The position numbers were made by a program, and so were the translations under genes. DNA of 64,000 nucleotides from Piromyces finnis (lineage: Eukaryota > Neocallimastigomycota > Neocallimastigomycetes > Neocallimastigales > Neocallimastigaceae), in contig MCFH01000057.1 in the NCBI GenBank assembly GCA_002104945.1, positions 1-64,000 of the forward strand, given 5' to 3'. Positions 12,622 to 24,400 of the stretch are shown one piece after another; positions within the stretch are counted from its first letter, which is position 1, and every line of letters begins with the position of its first letter. Under the pieces are notes generated by a model. That model searched no databases, was not told the origin of the DNA, and was given only the letters and a program-made list of their open reading frames with translations.

Positions 12622-14320
12622 TTAATAAAAAAAAATAATCCTACGATATATCCAAATATTCAAAAACTTTTCTAATGATTCAATTAAATAATCTCTTTCG
12701 TTTTTAATAACTTCAAGCTTTATTTCAGATTTAACATTTACATCTTTATTTAATTCTTCATTATAATAATCATTTATTAAGTAAATTTTCAAAAAATGGT
12801 TTATTTGTATCAATTTTTAAACTTTTTCTATAATTTTATTAATGCTTTCATTTAAAATATTTAATATATTTTTAATACTTTTACTATTTTCTGATATATT
12901 TAATTTTGATTTTGCTTTTATTAATCTACTAGTTATAATTTCAATATCAGCAAGATTGTTATCGCTATAACTACATAAAGGGTTATTACTAACTTTAGCA
13001 ACATAACCTGCATCTAATATTTCGGCACTTAATATATCATCTTTAGTTATATCATTAAATCCATTAATATTTCTAAAATTATTATCAATATCAAATTTAT
13101 AATCATCAGGCATATGAATATTATATCCATCATCAAGAATTACTCCACAATCTCTAACTAAATTAATTTCTTTTGCTGTAACAAATTTATCTCCATTAAA
13201 ACTACCTAGATATCTATTATGTCCATTTAATATATTCAGAGCATTTGCCATACTTATAAAATCCCTATTATTATTATATTCCATTATATAACTACTTCCA
13301 TTAAAATTTATAATATTATTTCGACTTGAATTGCTATTTATCTTATTTATTCTAAAATGCTAAATTTCTCTATTTGTATTACTATTATTATCATTAAATG
13401 TAACAATAAAGTGATAGTTATCACTATTTCCTTCTTTAATTAATGAATATCGTGGGTTTCCATTTCTAAATAAATTTCTACAATCATTTACCTTATTACA
13501 TGCTTTTGATATTATTTTAAAATCATTTAAATAATTTAAATTAATATTATTATTATTTGTAGTAATTAGGTTTTCATTATGATCTTTTGGTTGAAAATCA
13601 TTTCCAGTCTTTATAGAATCTCTAAATCTTATATCATTTTTAGTATTTGCACCAGCAATAATATTTCCATTACTATCTTTAAAGCTTCCAATATTTTTAC
13701 AAAATGAAATTAATTCTAATTCTCTATTATTATTATTAATTAAATTTATTCCATACTATCTTTAAAGCTTCCAATATTTTTACAAAATGAAATTAATTCT
13801 AATTCTCCATTATTATTATTAATTAAATTTATTCCAAATGCATTATATAAATCCAAATTATTAATATGAGTAATAAAATTATCTCTCATATTAGAATTAT
13901 CTTTATTATATTCATTATATAAAAAAGATGAAAATAAATTTGAAAATTCATCAATATCATTTAATTTATTATTATAATGTTGATCATATTCATAACCTAT
14001 TCTGTATGCAATTAATCGTTCAGCTTTTTTATATAAATATCTAAATTTATTATTAATTCTTTCTATTTTTGTTTTTTCGTCAATATTTACCCCTCGTTTA
14101 ATTTCTGCAAGACTTGGAATAATATTTACAGTATCTTTTTGTATTCCATTACCTTCTTTATTAATATTAATTTTTAAATATTCATCATTTTTGTTTTTAA
14201 CTATATTCCCATTACGATCACCAGCTGATAAAATTAATAAAGCTAATTGTAAATCTAATTTATTATACGAACTACAATTAGCTTTAATAATAATGAAATA
14301 AAATATCTGATAATATTCAT
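12622..14320 (-). pseudogene. Unrecognised secreted protein gene, broken
   Basis: I do not recognise the family. An ATG at 14318-14320 opens MNIIRYFIS, a probable signal-peptide start that needs one frameshift to join the body. The body then reads through NCSSYNKLDLQLALLILSAG, EIKRGVNIDEKTKIERINN, YLYKKAERLIAYRIGYEYDQ and, after a duplication, NGNIIAGANTKNDIRF and a C-terminal part (open piece 12817-13284) ending with a Lys/Glu-rich tail to 12622. Defects: an 83-bp tandem duplication at 13672-13837 that shifts the frame, a TAG near 13362 and a TAA near 12817; both stops could come from Gln codons. Short Asp/Asn-Gly motifs (GDRNGNI, KDSNGN) recur. It is probably an extracellular protein of the fungus; function unknown. 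Confidence 0.55.
13672..13837. repeat. 83-bp tandem duplication
   Basis: The unit beginning ACTATCTTTAAAGC at 13672 is repeated at 13755, with one visible difference (TCTCTATT against TCTCCATT). The period of 83 is not a multiple of three, so it breaks the host gene. Confidence 0.9.
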
Positions 14321-14392
14321 TTTAAAAAATTATTCATTAAAAATCATTTTACATTATTATTTTTTATTTTTACTATAATTACAAAATTTCCA

Positions 14393-14835
14393 TTAAGCAC
14401 CATGTTCAATTAAATAATTTTCTACTCTTTTATTATTTAATGTTTGTGCAATTGATAATGCTGTATTTCCTTTATTATCTTTCATATATAAATTCGCTCC
14501 ATGTTTTAAACAAACTTCAATTATATTAATATTTCCATAATAACTTGCTTCCATTAATAGTGTTCTACCATCTTTATCTGTTTCATTAACATCAAATCCT
14601 ATTTTAAATAAATATTCTAACATGTTAATATACTGAAATTTAAAATTAGGACCTATATATCTAATAAATGAAAATATTAATGATTCATTTTCATTATTTT
14701 TAATAAAAAAGTTTGAATTATATTTAAGTAATGAGTTAACACTTAAAAAAGAAGAAAAATATTTACAATTATAAAAAAATGCAGTTTCACCCTTATTATT
14801 AACTATATTTACATCTGCTCCATAACCCCTCAATA
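14393..14835 (-). pseudogene. Ankyrin-repeat gene fragment
   Basis: An open reading of about 146 codons with clear ankyrin repeats: YGADVNIVNNKGETAFFYN at the start, FKIGFDVNETDKDGRTLLM and ASYYGNINIIEVCLKHGANL in the middle, DNKGNTALSIAQTLNN and YLIEHGA at the end. There is no in-frame ATG; the frame is closed by a TGA just upstream, so the N-terminal repeats are gone. It is a 5'-truncated ankyrin gene or a distal exon. The repeats match the consensus better than those of the 1179-2762 gene. Confidence 0.7.
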
Positions 14836-15079
14836 ATTTTCATTTTAAATGAAGTATTACTATATAAGGAAAAAGTAATGTAATACAAATAAGTATTACA
14901 ATAAAATTAATACATAATATATAATATTAATATTTAAGAATGTAATGAAATATGTACATGAATTCTATAATTAATATATACATAATGTATTATAATATAT
15001 ATCAATTATTATATTATTATTATGAAATATTATATATAAATTTTTAAATATGGCTAATAATATTAATTTCATATCAGAA
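14836..15079. other. AT-rich spacer
   Basis: Nothing recognisable between the ankyrin fragment and the inverted-repeat element. Confidence 0.5.
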
Positions 15080-15600
15080 ATTAAAATAAAATAAATAAAA
15101 AATAACTATCTCTACAACACGTAGACATTACGTTTACAACATTTTTAATACATTTTTATGTTTTTATAAGTTAGTCACGTGTATGTTTATAAATATATGA
15201 TATAGATAAATAAAATTATGTGTCCATAAATGTTCACATTATTATTATTAATATTATTATTATTATATATTATAATATTTATTAATATTATTTTTAATAT
15301 TATTATTTTTTTTAAAAAAAATCAGTTTATAATATATTACATTTTAATATTTATTCAATCAGATAAAGAAAATATTAATGGAACCGTATTAAAATATTAA
15401 AATTTTATTTGTTATAATATAAATACTTGTAAATGAATATTATTTATGAATATTTATGGATAAATAATTTTATTTATCTATATCATATATTTATGAACAC
15501 ACACATGACTAACTTATAAAAACATAAACATGTATTAAAAATGTTGTAAACGTAATGTCTACGTGTTGTAGAGATTTTTTATTTATTTTATTTTATATTA
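15080..15600. mobile_element. MITE-like element with ~130-bp inverted repeats
   Basis: The left arm (about 15081-15213) and right arm (about 15463-15599) are inverted copies of each other. Both contain the CTCTACAACACGTAGACATT box (15108 on the left, complement at 15555-15574 on the right), followed by ACGTTTACAACATTTTTAA, and both extend into an AAATAAATAAAAAAT stretch; the left arm has an extra AACTAT. The 250-bp centre is AT-rich with TTA runs and no ORF. This is the structure of a non-autonomous DNA transposon. No transposase is in the window and no clear target duplication can be read in the AT-rich flanks. Confidence 0.8.
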
Positions 15601-15738
15601 TCACATGACCACATCTCATTATCATTATCTAACTGTAACTTTTTCTCTTTGTTAGCCTTTTGAATAAAAGTTTTGAATAAAATTATTTATTAATTAAGTT
15701 TTTTTCACATCAATGATAAATTAATATTATATATAAAA

Positions 15739-16455
15739 ATGAATACTAATTTTTTATATATTAGTGTTATTTTAATAATTTCTATTATTTCTAAAGTTAA
15801 TTCCATTAATATTTTGGATTTATATAAAAGAAAAGTAGAATTTGATAAAGAAGCATATAATAATTTAAGTGAAGAATGTATTGAAGAAGATCAACATTCA
15901 GATATTAGCAGTAATTGTTTACCTTATATTACTTTAAACAATTATAAGGAAAAATGTCAAAGTATTAAATCTGAAAAATGTCAAACATTTTATAATGATC
16001 CCAATCCCTCAAAATATTATCCAATTTGCAATCAATTTCCTCAATATAATGAATTTCTTCAACCAAATACACTTAAAGCTTTAACACAAACATATGATAT
16101 TAAATGTTTAACAGATGAAAATAATGAATTATGCCCATTTTCTATATATTCAATTGTAAAAGGTGATAAGTCAAATGTATTAATTGATAATTGTAAATCT
16201 AAAAAATGTACTGATTCTTTAATAAAGTTTTATAAAGGTATTAATATTGATAATTTGATTGCTTATGAAAATTTAACCCTTACTTCTGGTGAATATTCTT
16301 ATGAAGAATTAACTTCATTCAATTCTTTTGTTTCTATATTAGAATCAGATGAATGTAGAAATTTACAAATTACTAATAATGCTACCAATATTAAAAATAA
16401 TAATAATAATAATATATTATTATTATTATTACTATTATTATTAATATTGTATTAA
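15739..16455 (+). CDS. Secreted, probably surface-anchored Cys-rich protein
   Basis: A 238-codon open frame. Residues 1-22 (MNTNFLYISVILIISIISKV and onward) form a signal peptide. The mature part is rich in Cys, Ser, Asp and Asn, with about a dozen Cys, suggesting a disulfide-bonded extracellular domain. The C-terminus is an Asn run followed by a Leu/Ile-rich hydrophobic tail ([13 protein letters not shown]), which fits a GPI-anchor signal or a C-terminal membrane anchor. Cys-rich proteins with such tails are common in anaerobic fungi; no enzymatic domain is recognised. The frame is intact. The last 100 codons are duplicated in tandem downstream. Confidence 0.75.
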   Translation: MNTNFLYISVILIISIISKVNSINILDLYKRKVEFDKEAYNNLSEECIEEDQHSDISSNCLPYITLNNYKEKCQSIKSEKCQTFYNDPNPSKYYPICNQFPQYNEFLQPNTLKALTQTYDIKCLTDENNELCPFSIYSIVKGDKSNVLIDNCKSKKCTDSLIKFYKGINIDNLIAYENLTLTSGEYSYEELTSFNSFVSILESDECRNLQITNNATNIKNNNNNNILLLLLLLLLILY

Positions 16456-16496
16456 AATTAATAATATATTTTCTATCATTAATTATAATAAAATAT

Positions 16497-16814
16497 TTCA
16501 CATTTTCTATATATACAATTATTAAAGGTAATAATTCAAATGTATTAATTGATAATTGTAAATCTAAAAAATGTACTGATTCTTTAATAAAGAATTTTAA
16601 AGAAATGAATATTGATAAATTTATTTCATATGAAAATTTAACACTTACTTCAGGTGAATATTCTTATGAAGAATTAACTTCATTCAAGTATTTTATTTCT
16701 ATATTAGAATCAGATGAATGTAGAAATTTACAAATTACTAGTAATGCTACCAATATTAATAATAATAATAATAATAATATATTATTATTACTATTATTAT
16801 TAATATTGTATTAA
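16497..16814 (+). pseudogene. Tandem partial duplicate of the secreted-protein gene
   Basis: From about 16501 the sequence repeats 16136-16490 at an offset of about 365 bp, including the 3' flank. The open piece at 16605-16814 matches the C-terminal 70 residues of the upstream protein (SYENLTLTSGEYSYEELTSF against AYENLTLTSGEYSYEELTSF) with the same Asn run and Leu tail. It lacks a signal peptide and start region, so it is unlikely to be a separate gene. Coding differences are fewer than expected for old junk, so the duplication is fairly recent. Confidence 0.75.
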
Positions 16815-16999
16815 AATTAATAATATATTTTCTATCTTTAATTATAATAAAATATTTCAAAGTATAGAAATATAAAAATAAATATTAATTTAAAAATTAA
16901 AATATTTTATATTTTTTTTTAAAAAAAAAAAAATTTGTGTAAATACATAAGTTTTTTAAAACTTTTAAAAATAAAAATAATAAAATACTAAAAAAAAAT

Positions 17000-19078
17000 A
17001 TAATTATAATACTAGAGTCAAATATTGGGATATATGTAATAATTCTATTATTAAACTTTCTAAAGAATATTATAATTATAATAAATGTAGTATTGATAAT
17101 AGTTACGTTGGGTTTTAATGCTTTACTATTTACATTTTTTAAAAATATAATAATAAATAAGAAATTAATAAATTATATTTAAATTTTAGTTTTAAATATA
17201 TATATAGGTAATAATATTAATAAAAAAGGTAATAAAGATAATAATAAATTTTTATTACCAGGAGAAAAGTTAGTTTATCAATATGATAATGAAGTTTATT
17301 TAACATTAAATGAAACTCAGGTAGTATGGATATTAGGATATACAATTGAATCATGTGAAAAAACAAAAGAATTAAAACTCTTTGATAATGGATTAAAATT
17401 AATATGAGAAGATATATCTAAAGATATAGCCACATTACCTAAAAATAAAAATTATACATTAACTATTAAAGAAAATTTAAGAAATGAAGATTTTAGAATA
17501 ATTATTATGGATATGAAAACACATACAGTTGAATGGTCTTATGAACCAGTAAAAAGATTAACTTTATTAAGAAATAAAGAATCAACGTATATGGATAAAA
17601 TAATTGTATCTAATACATTTAGTACTTATGATAGATTATATTCTATAACTGAAAAAGATAAGTTTGCATATTTATCCAATGATTTTGGTTTACAATTAAT
17701 AGATAAGGGTTTTTTTTATAATGTATATGAAATGAGTATAAACGAAACTGCTTTTATGATAAATGAAGATGTTATTGTTAATAATGTTAATAATATGAAA
17801 TTAGAATATGATAGTATAATAAACTTACTTTTATTGTCTAATAGTATAGATAATTATATTTGGAAGTACCATGGATATATTGCTTATGATCAATTAAAAT
17901 CTAATAATAATGTTTGTAATAGTATTTATTCTCTTTTATCTGTAAACAAAGATGATCATCCATGATTTACAATTAAAGCCTAATGGAAAATTATATGGTT
18001 CTAACTTTTTAGAATTATTAGATATTCAACATTATTTAAAGATTACTGATCCTATTTATTTATTAAAATTAAATAATATAGAAGATATTATTATTAATAA
18101 TGATAAATTTTTACATAAGGAATATTATAAATCTGAAGAATATTATACATTATAATTAATTAATGATAATTCTAAAGATTATGACTTAATTTATACAATA
18201 AAATATAAAAATGAAAATGGTAATATTATAACTAATAATAATATTAATAGTGATATAAAATTAGTATTAAAATCTTCAAGAGGTGAATATAAATGGTGTA
18301 ATATTTATATTTATAATAGGCCTTTATATGCATCAAAATTATATATTAATGATTCCTTTACAAAAGGTGAAATACTATATTGTAACAATTATTCTTTAAT
18401 TATATTAGACAGTAAATTAATTTATAGAGATCACGTTAAATTAACTGAAGAGGTAGTCTATGAAATTCCTAATGTAAATTTAGTTGAATTAGTCATTACA
18501 GATAGAAATTTAGTATTAATTTCTGATAATAAAGTACAATGTGAATTAGCTAATAGATTATCCAATAGAAATATAAATACATTTTTATCATGTAATTTCA
18601 ACGATAATTCAGTATATTGGGATGATAGTAATGGCAAAGTATTATGGAAGTATCCTAAAAATGAATTATCTACTAACACTAAGGCAAATGCTGTTTGGTT
18701 ATATATTAGATATTACGATAAATATTTATATGCTGAACCTTATGAACCAATAACTTATGAAGATTGTAAAAATAAAGAAAAGTATAAATGGTATTTTGAA
18801 AATATTGACATTGACGGTAATACTTATTTTAAATCAGCATCCAAGGAAAACTTATAAGAGTTAATAAAAATAAAATTGTGTTAGGTAATTGTGATAATAA
18901 TACTATTATGAAATATATCAAGACATCTAAATTTATCAAAAGTAATGATAAATGTATTAGCGGTATTGATAATAATAATGATCCAGATTCTCAATATTAC
19001 GTAAAATTAATTAGTTGTGATAGGCATAATGAAAAACAATTATGGGAATTGATATCTGATATAGAAGATATAAACTAA
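17000..19078 (+). pseudogene. Decayed secreted lectin-like (ricin-type repeat) gene
   Basis: A long coding stretch in which blocks stay readable across breaks. Open pieces are 17250-17404, 17408-17965, 17952-18155, 18156-18857 and 18878-19078. Readable segments include KLVYQYDNEVYLTLNETQVV, VEWSYEPVKRLTLLRNKEST, YRDHVKLTEEVVYEIPNVN and the end CDRHNEKQLWELISD. Recurrent Trp in W-[ILKE]-containing strands and the C-x-QLW ending resemble ricin-type beta-trefoil (QxW) repeats, as in the gene at 60.6 kb. Breaks are TGA at 17405 (Trp expected), a frameshift near 17955, TAA at 18153 (Gln fits) and a frameshift near 18858. A possible intron at about 17118-17203 (ends in ATATATATAG) precedes the first long piece. 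Function is inferred only as extracellular carbohydrate binding. Confidence 0.55.
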
Positions 19079-19725
19079 ATTAATAAATATTTGATTTGAT
19101 GGATATTCTATTATTTACATAAATTTAAGTAATATTCTACTAATGGGTATAGAGTTATAAAAATAAAATAATTTTAAAAAATAAAAATAAAGTTGTTTTT
19201 TTTTAAAAAAAAAAAAAATGTATATATTTTATTTCAAATATTATATTTGTTATTAGAGATTATATAGATCAGGTAATCGAATATTAGATAAATAAAAAGA
19301 TAGTTTTAAAAAATATATATTTAATTTATTTTTAAATAAAATATTTTTTAAAATAATACCCTTTTTTATAATAATTCTAATTTCTTATCAATTTTTTACT
19401 ATTCTATATGATACTTTTTTTAATTTATTTATTTATTTATTTAATTATTTATTAATTTATTTATATATGTATATATATGTTTGTTTATTTGCTTATTTTT
19501 TTTTTATATTTATTAGTTTTAACATTTTAATTTTAATATTAATGGTCATCAAACATCATTCAATTTTTTTATTATTATAATAATAATAGATCAATTTTAT
19601 TAAAGTAACATTTGGTTTAAAATAAAATTTTATTGCTTGTTTATTATTAGAATTAATAATTACTTTAAATGTCTATATTAATATAAAAATTTTAATAAAA
19701 TATTAGTACAATATTAATAATAAAA
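19079..19725. other. AT-rich intergenic DNA
   Basis: No coding frame recognised. It contains simple A/T runs and a TTTA/TTAA-rich patch near 19425-19455. Confidence 0.5.
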
Positions 19726-19798
19726 TTAATTACATACTCCAAATTGATTTTGACATCCAGAAGAACAATAAGCATCAGTAATATCACAATATCCACTT
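19726..19798 (-). pseudogene. Truncated CBM18 chitin-binding domain end
   Basis: The minus strand encodes SGYCDITDAYCSSGCQNQFG then VCN and a TAA at 19726-19728. This is the C-terminal half of a type-1 chitin-binding (hevein-like) module, with four of its conserved Cys and the GxCxxTDAYC-xxGCQ pattern. The frame stops abruptly at 19799, where GC-rich Ty3 integrase DNA begins, so the rest of the gene was cut off by that junction. CBM18 modules are abundant on secreted proteins of anaerobic fungi. Confidence 0.7.
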
Positions 19799-20700
19799 AG
19801 TTGGGTTCAAACATTTACCCACTGCTAAGGAAACTGCTACTGCTTTTCTTAACCATATTTTCAAACTGCACGGATTCCCCTTATCTATCGTTACAGACCG
19901 TGGTACTCAGTTTGAAAGTCGTCTTTGGTCCCACTTGATGGAATTCTTTAATATCGATCACCACTCTGCTACTACTGGCCATCACCGCACTGTTGGACAA
20001 GTAGAACGTAACAACGAATACGTTGAAACTTATCTTCGTTGCTACTTTGCTCAATTTGATGATCTCAGTTGGATGGATCATTTGTACTTAGCTGAATTTT
20101 GCTACAACAACTCTATCCATGCTTCCACCAAGCAACCACCATTTCTCTCCGTTTATAATTATCAAGTTCACGCAAACCCACAAGTTGCAGACCTTGTTTC
20201 TTGTTTCTTCTTTAGGACTTCATCCCCTCATCGATAGCTTCTCCCATAATTTAGCTGACCTTAAGCATACTCTCGAAGTCAGTCGTACTCGTTATCTCGA
20301 TGAAAAGGATAAGCACCTTTATCACAACTTTAAGTGCTTCAAGGTCCATGATCTTGTTTGGCTTCGCAAACCCGCTAACTATCATCCTCCATTAGCGTTC
20401 AAGCTCCAAACCCGCAAGTATGGTCCATACAAGGTCACTGGTGTTGTCGATGAATCTAAGCTCAACTACCGCCTTGATTATCTATCTCACCTTTCCCTCG
20501 TGTCTACCCCGTATTCCACATCAGTGAGCTCGAACCATATCATCCCACTCCTCACCATCTATTGCTCAACCATCCCAACTCTAATGAAATCACCGAGATC
20601 CTTAGTTCTCGTAAATCTGGTCATTTTTACGAGTACTTAGTCACTTTTACTGACACAGCTGCTATTGAAGCTAATGTGATAGCTAATAGGTCTATAACAT
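19799..20700 (+). mobile_element. Ty3/gypsy integrase plus chromodomain fragment, GC-rich
   Basis: The plus strand reads as the distal half of a Ty3 polyprotein: KHLPTAKETATAFLNHIFKL, then IVTDRGTQFESRLW (second catalytic Asp), then TVGQVERNNEYVETYLRCYF (the TDGQTE-like region carrying the Glu), NNSIHASTKQPPF, KCFKVHDLVWLRKPANYH and, near 20600, EITEILSSRKSGHFYEYLV as a chromodomain. Frameshifts occur near 20220 and 20540. It lacks protease, RT and LTRs. It belongs to a family unlike elements A-D: closer to canonical chromoviruses, with much higher GC than anything around it. No promoter or LTR is attached, so it is a dead fragment. Confidence 0.8.
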
Positions 20701-21022
20701 CTCAAGAGGAAATTGCAAAAATGGATAGGGAACTACAAGTGCAGATCGCCAAAGATAGTGAAAATCATGATATTAGAATGGCTTTAGCTGGTACTAGATC
20801 AAATTCCAAAACTGAATCTAATATACATACAGAGGGCTATAGTACATCGGATGCAGTAAATTGGACCGATGCTTACACAGATACCTCTGGATTTAGTAAT
20901 TCTTGGGGTACAACCAATGGATACTCTGACTCTTTGACTCTTATACTGTAGGTCATTCGGAATCTTCGATTACTGAAGAATTTAAATCAGATTTGGTTTC
21001 TGAAATGCTAACCTCTACTTTT
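20700..21022 (+). other. Ser/Thr-rich coding fragment of unknown origin
   Basis: The frame that carries the chromodomain stays open to 20951 and encodes a Ser/Thr/Asn-rich stretch (SNIHTEGYSTSDAVNWTDAY, then GFSNSWGTTNGYSDS). It looks like part of a host extracellular protein rather than the transposon. A second reading frame continues SESSITEEFKSDLVSEMLTS to about 21013. The junction with element A is at about 21022, where a 5' LTR would be expected but is absent. It might be the upstream part of the gene whose remainder is at 27541-27770. Confidence 0.4.
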
Positions 21023-21473
21023 ACAATAACAATTACCTTTGTTCTAATAAAACACGTTATAAAATTTTTTTTTAATAAAACATATTTAATAAATTTTTTT
21101 TTTTACTACCGCATTTTAGGGACTCTCTACCTTGCTTTGAAATTTGCTACCGCGTAATAAAGGATTATCTACCGCGTTTTGGTATTGCTACCGTGTCATT
21201 TAGAACGACTACTTTGCTTTAGAGATATCTACCGCGTCCATCATTGTACTTGTATATATTGTGGATCAACTTTATTTAATCTTCCACCAACATCTACTAT
21301 TGTACTGTATTTAATTTTGTTACTATATTTTTAAGAGCTCGTCTAACACCGTTTGATAGGATAGAGTTACGACGACATCTTAATTAAAATATTGTAAAAA
21401 ATTAAATAAGTAAAAATTAAACATACTGGAAGAAATAAACCAACTTTTATCTAACCTCCACTTAAACGGAAAT
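21023..21473 (+). other. Leader of Ty3 element A with TACCGCGT motifs
   Basis: It matches the leader of element B (51437-51950, opposite strand), starting ATAACAATTACC. It contains several degenerate copies of TCTACCGCGT between 21105 and 21240. No 5' LTR precedes it. There is no TGG-type tRNA primer site at its start, so how this family primes reverse transcription is unclear. Confidence 0.65.
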
Positions 21474-24400
21474 ATGGACCGTCAAGGGGCGTCTTTGAGG
21501 ATAGTTAATGATCCTCCAACTTTCTCAGGAAGAAGACAAGAACTAGATGGGTTCTTGACCAGGGTTGAACTAGCCATTGAAGCCAACCCTGATAGATTCG
21601 CTAATGATGAAGCGAGAGTTCGCTTCTTAATATCTTACTTTGTTAACAGACCTTTAGAATGGGCCGCTCGTTTACGACAGAACAACGACGCCATTCTAAG
21701 AAACTATGATCAATTTATTGCTGCCCTTCGTACCAATTTTGGGGATCCCAATAATGACACAATTGTTGCAAATGGAAGACTTTGCAACATAAAACAAAGA
21801 AAGTTTGGCAAAGTGTTTGAATATATTAATGAATTTCAACGCGTTAGCCAAAACTCTAATTTCAATGAAGCAGCGAAGATATATATGTTCGCAAAGGGCC
21901 TACATCCAAAAATGCGTGAACATTTAGCAATAGTCAACCCAAATCCTACTCAGCTAGAGCGTCTCTACTCTGATGTCCTTAGCATAGAAAATCTTACTAA
22001 GAGAAATGACATCAGCGAATATTATATGACGCACCAAGATAGAAGAAATTATAATCGTGACGATCCAATGGATGTTGACCTATATAGGATTAGCAAGGGT
22101 CAACGAAACGTAAATTACTTCCCATCTCACAGAAGTAATTACGTTGAACCTTCTACTACTAGATCGGATTTAAAGAAAAAAGGGGTTTGTTTTTCTTGTG
22201 GGAAGTCTGGACACATGCAGTTCAATTGTCCAAACAGGAAAAAACCTAAGAGTGTTAAGATTATTAAAAGGACTATCTCCGAAGAAGAAGCCAGTTCTTC
22301 AACCCCTTCAGTCAAAAGAATTAGACCAACCAAAGATGTTACTGAGAATGATTCAAACTTATATAAAATACACAAAAGTGAAAAGAAGAACATCATCGAT
22401 TTTTATATAAAAACAAACGATATGGAAGAAGTGAAAGTCAAAGTCCTTATTGATTCCGGCTCTGATTTAAATTTTATTCATCCTGAATTTGCGAGAATTA
22501 ATAACATTAAGCTTTACAATATCAGGAATCCTTTTAAAGTTTCTGGTCTTGGTCAAGGTAATTCCACTGTTAGAAAAGAATCCGAAAAGTGTATTCTCCG
22601 TTTAAGGAACCATTACGAAGTAATTCAACTGTACTAGTTAAGGATTCCCGAAGTCGATGTTATTCTCGGAGTACCTTGGATTGAGAAACATTGTCCAGTT
22701 TATTATCATGATTCCTCAAAAATTGCCTTTAGCTCCGGATACTGTGCTCGATACTGTAATGTAGGCAAAAGGAGAAATAAGGGTACAACCAATATGGATA
22801 AGAAATCGATGCCATCATCAAGAAAAGGGAAAGAAGCTGCCTTGGATAACGAAAATGAACAATCCTCTTGCATTGACCGTGGTTTTTCCGACTATGACGA
22901 ATCCTTTTGTTGTGACTCTAGTGATGACGAAGAAACTGTTAATATCAGGGGCCGTAGAACCTCTGTTAAAACCATTAGTAACTTAGATAGTTGTAATAAA
23001 ATTAAATTTAGTGATAGTTTAAATAGCAATAATAATAATAATAATAATAATTGTAATTTTAATTGTACATGTAATAATAATAATTGTAATTTTAAATGTA
23101 CATGTAATAATATTAATTGTATTGATGATAATTTAAATAAAGATAATAATTCGGTCACTGGACCAAAACAATACTCATTTTCAAAAGAAGCGTTTAATAA
23201 TAACAATTTTTGTGTATTAAATTCCGTTAGTAACTGTAATGATTTATCTTGTAATATTATTAATAAATGTAAAACTGAAAATAATAATTTGAATAAAGAT
23301 AAAAAGCCTGTTGAAATCCCAAATCAATATTTATTATTTAAAGAGGTTTTTAATGAAAAGAATTGTAATATTTTACCTCCACATCGTGAATACGATTGTG
23401 AAATCAGATTAAAGGATAATTCTAACTTGTTTTATGGTCCTCTTTATCCTTTAACTGAGGCAGAGAGAGATGAATTAAAATGTTATATTAAAGAAAATTT
23501 GGAAAAAGGTTTCATTAGGAAATCTACATCTCCTGCCGGAGCACCAGTTTTATTTGTCAAAAAGAAAGATGGGTCATTAAGACTATGCGTTGATTATAGG
23601 AAACTTAATGATATGACCATTAGAAATTCATATCCTCTTCCATTAATTGGTGACTTATTGGATAGAGTGAAGGGTGCAAAGTACTTTACTAAATTGGACT
23701 TAAAGTCTGCTTATAATTTAGTAAGAATCAAAGAGGGTGATGAATACAAAACTGCCTTTAGAACAAGATATGGGCATATCTCGTCATGCCTTTTGGTTTA
23801 AAGAATGCACCAGCTACTTTCCAACATTTCATAAATGATGTCCTTAGTGATTATTTGGATGATTTTGCTATACCATATATTGATGATATTCTAATATACT
23901 CAAATAGTCTAGAAGAGCATCATGAACATGTTAAAAAAGTATTGAAAAAATTATTAGAAAATAATTTATATGTAAAGTTAGAGAAGTGTGAGTTTGATGT
24001 TTCAGAAACCACTTTTCTTGGTTATGTATTATCCAAAGATGGTCTGAAAATGGATAGGGATAAAGTTAAAGCTATCCTTGACTGGCCTGTTCCTACAAAT
24101 GTTAAAGAAGTCCAATCTTTTATTGGATTGTGCAATTATTATAGAATTTTTATTAAAGACTTTGCAAAAATCGCAAGTCCTTTACATAAACTTACTAGGA
24201 AAAATATTCCTTTTAATTGGGCTTCTGAGTGTCAAAATGCATTTGTTATACTTAAAAAGGCTTTTACTTCAGCTCCTATTTTAATGAACCCTGATAGCAA
24301 CAAACCTTTTATTGTTGAGAATGACGTTAGTAACTTTGCAGTCGGTGCAATTCTTTCACAAGAGTTTGAAGGGCAATTGCACCCTATTGCTTTTATTTCA

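Noticed and set aside
23030-23110. AAT-rich array in element A as a CRISPR or satellite
   Set aside because: It is the Asn-rich linker of the polyprotein (codons for Asn, Cys and Phe) conserved in frame in element B; there are no spacers.
22892-23206. Leu-rich minus-strand ORFs opposite the retroelements
   Set aside because: Antisense shadows of Asn-rich and pol coding sequence, with no independent evidence.
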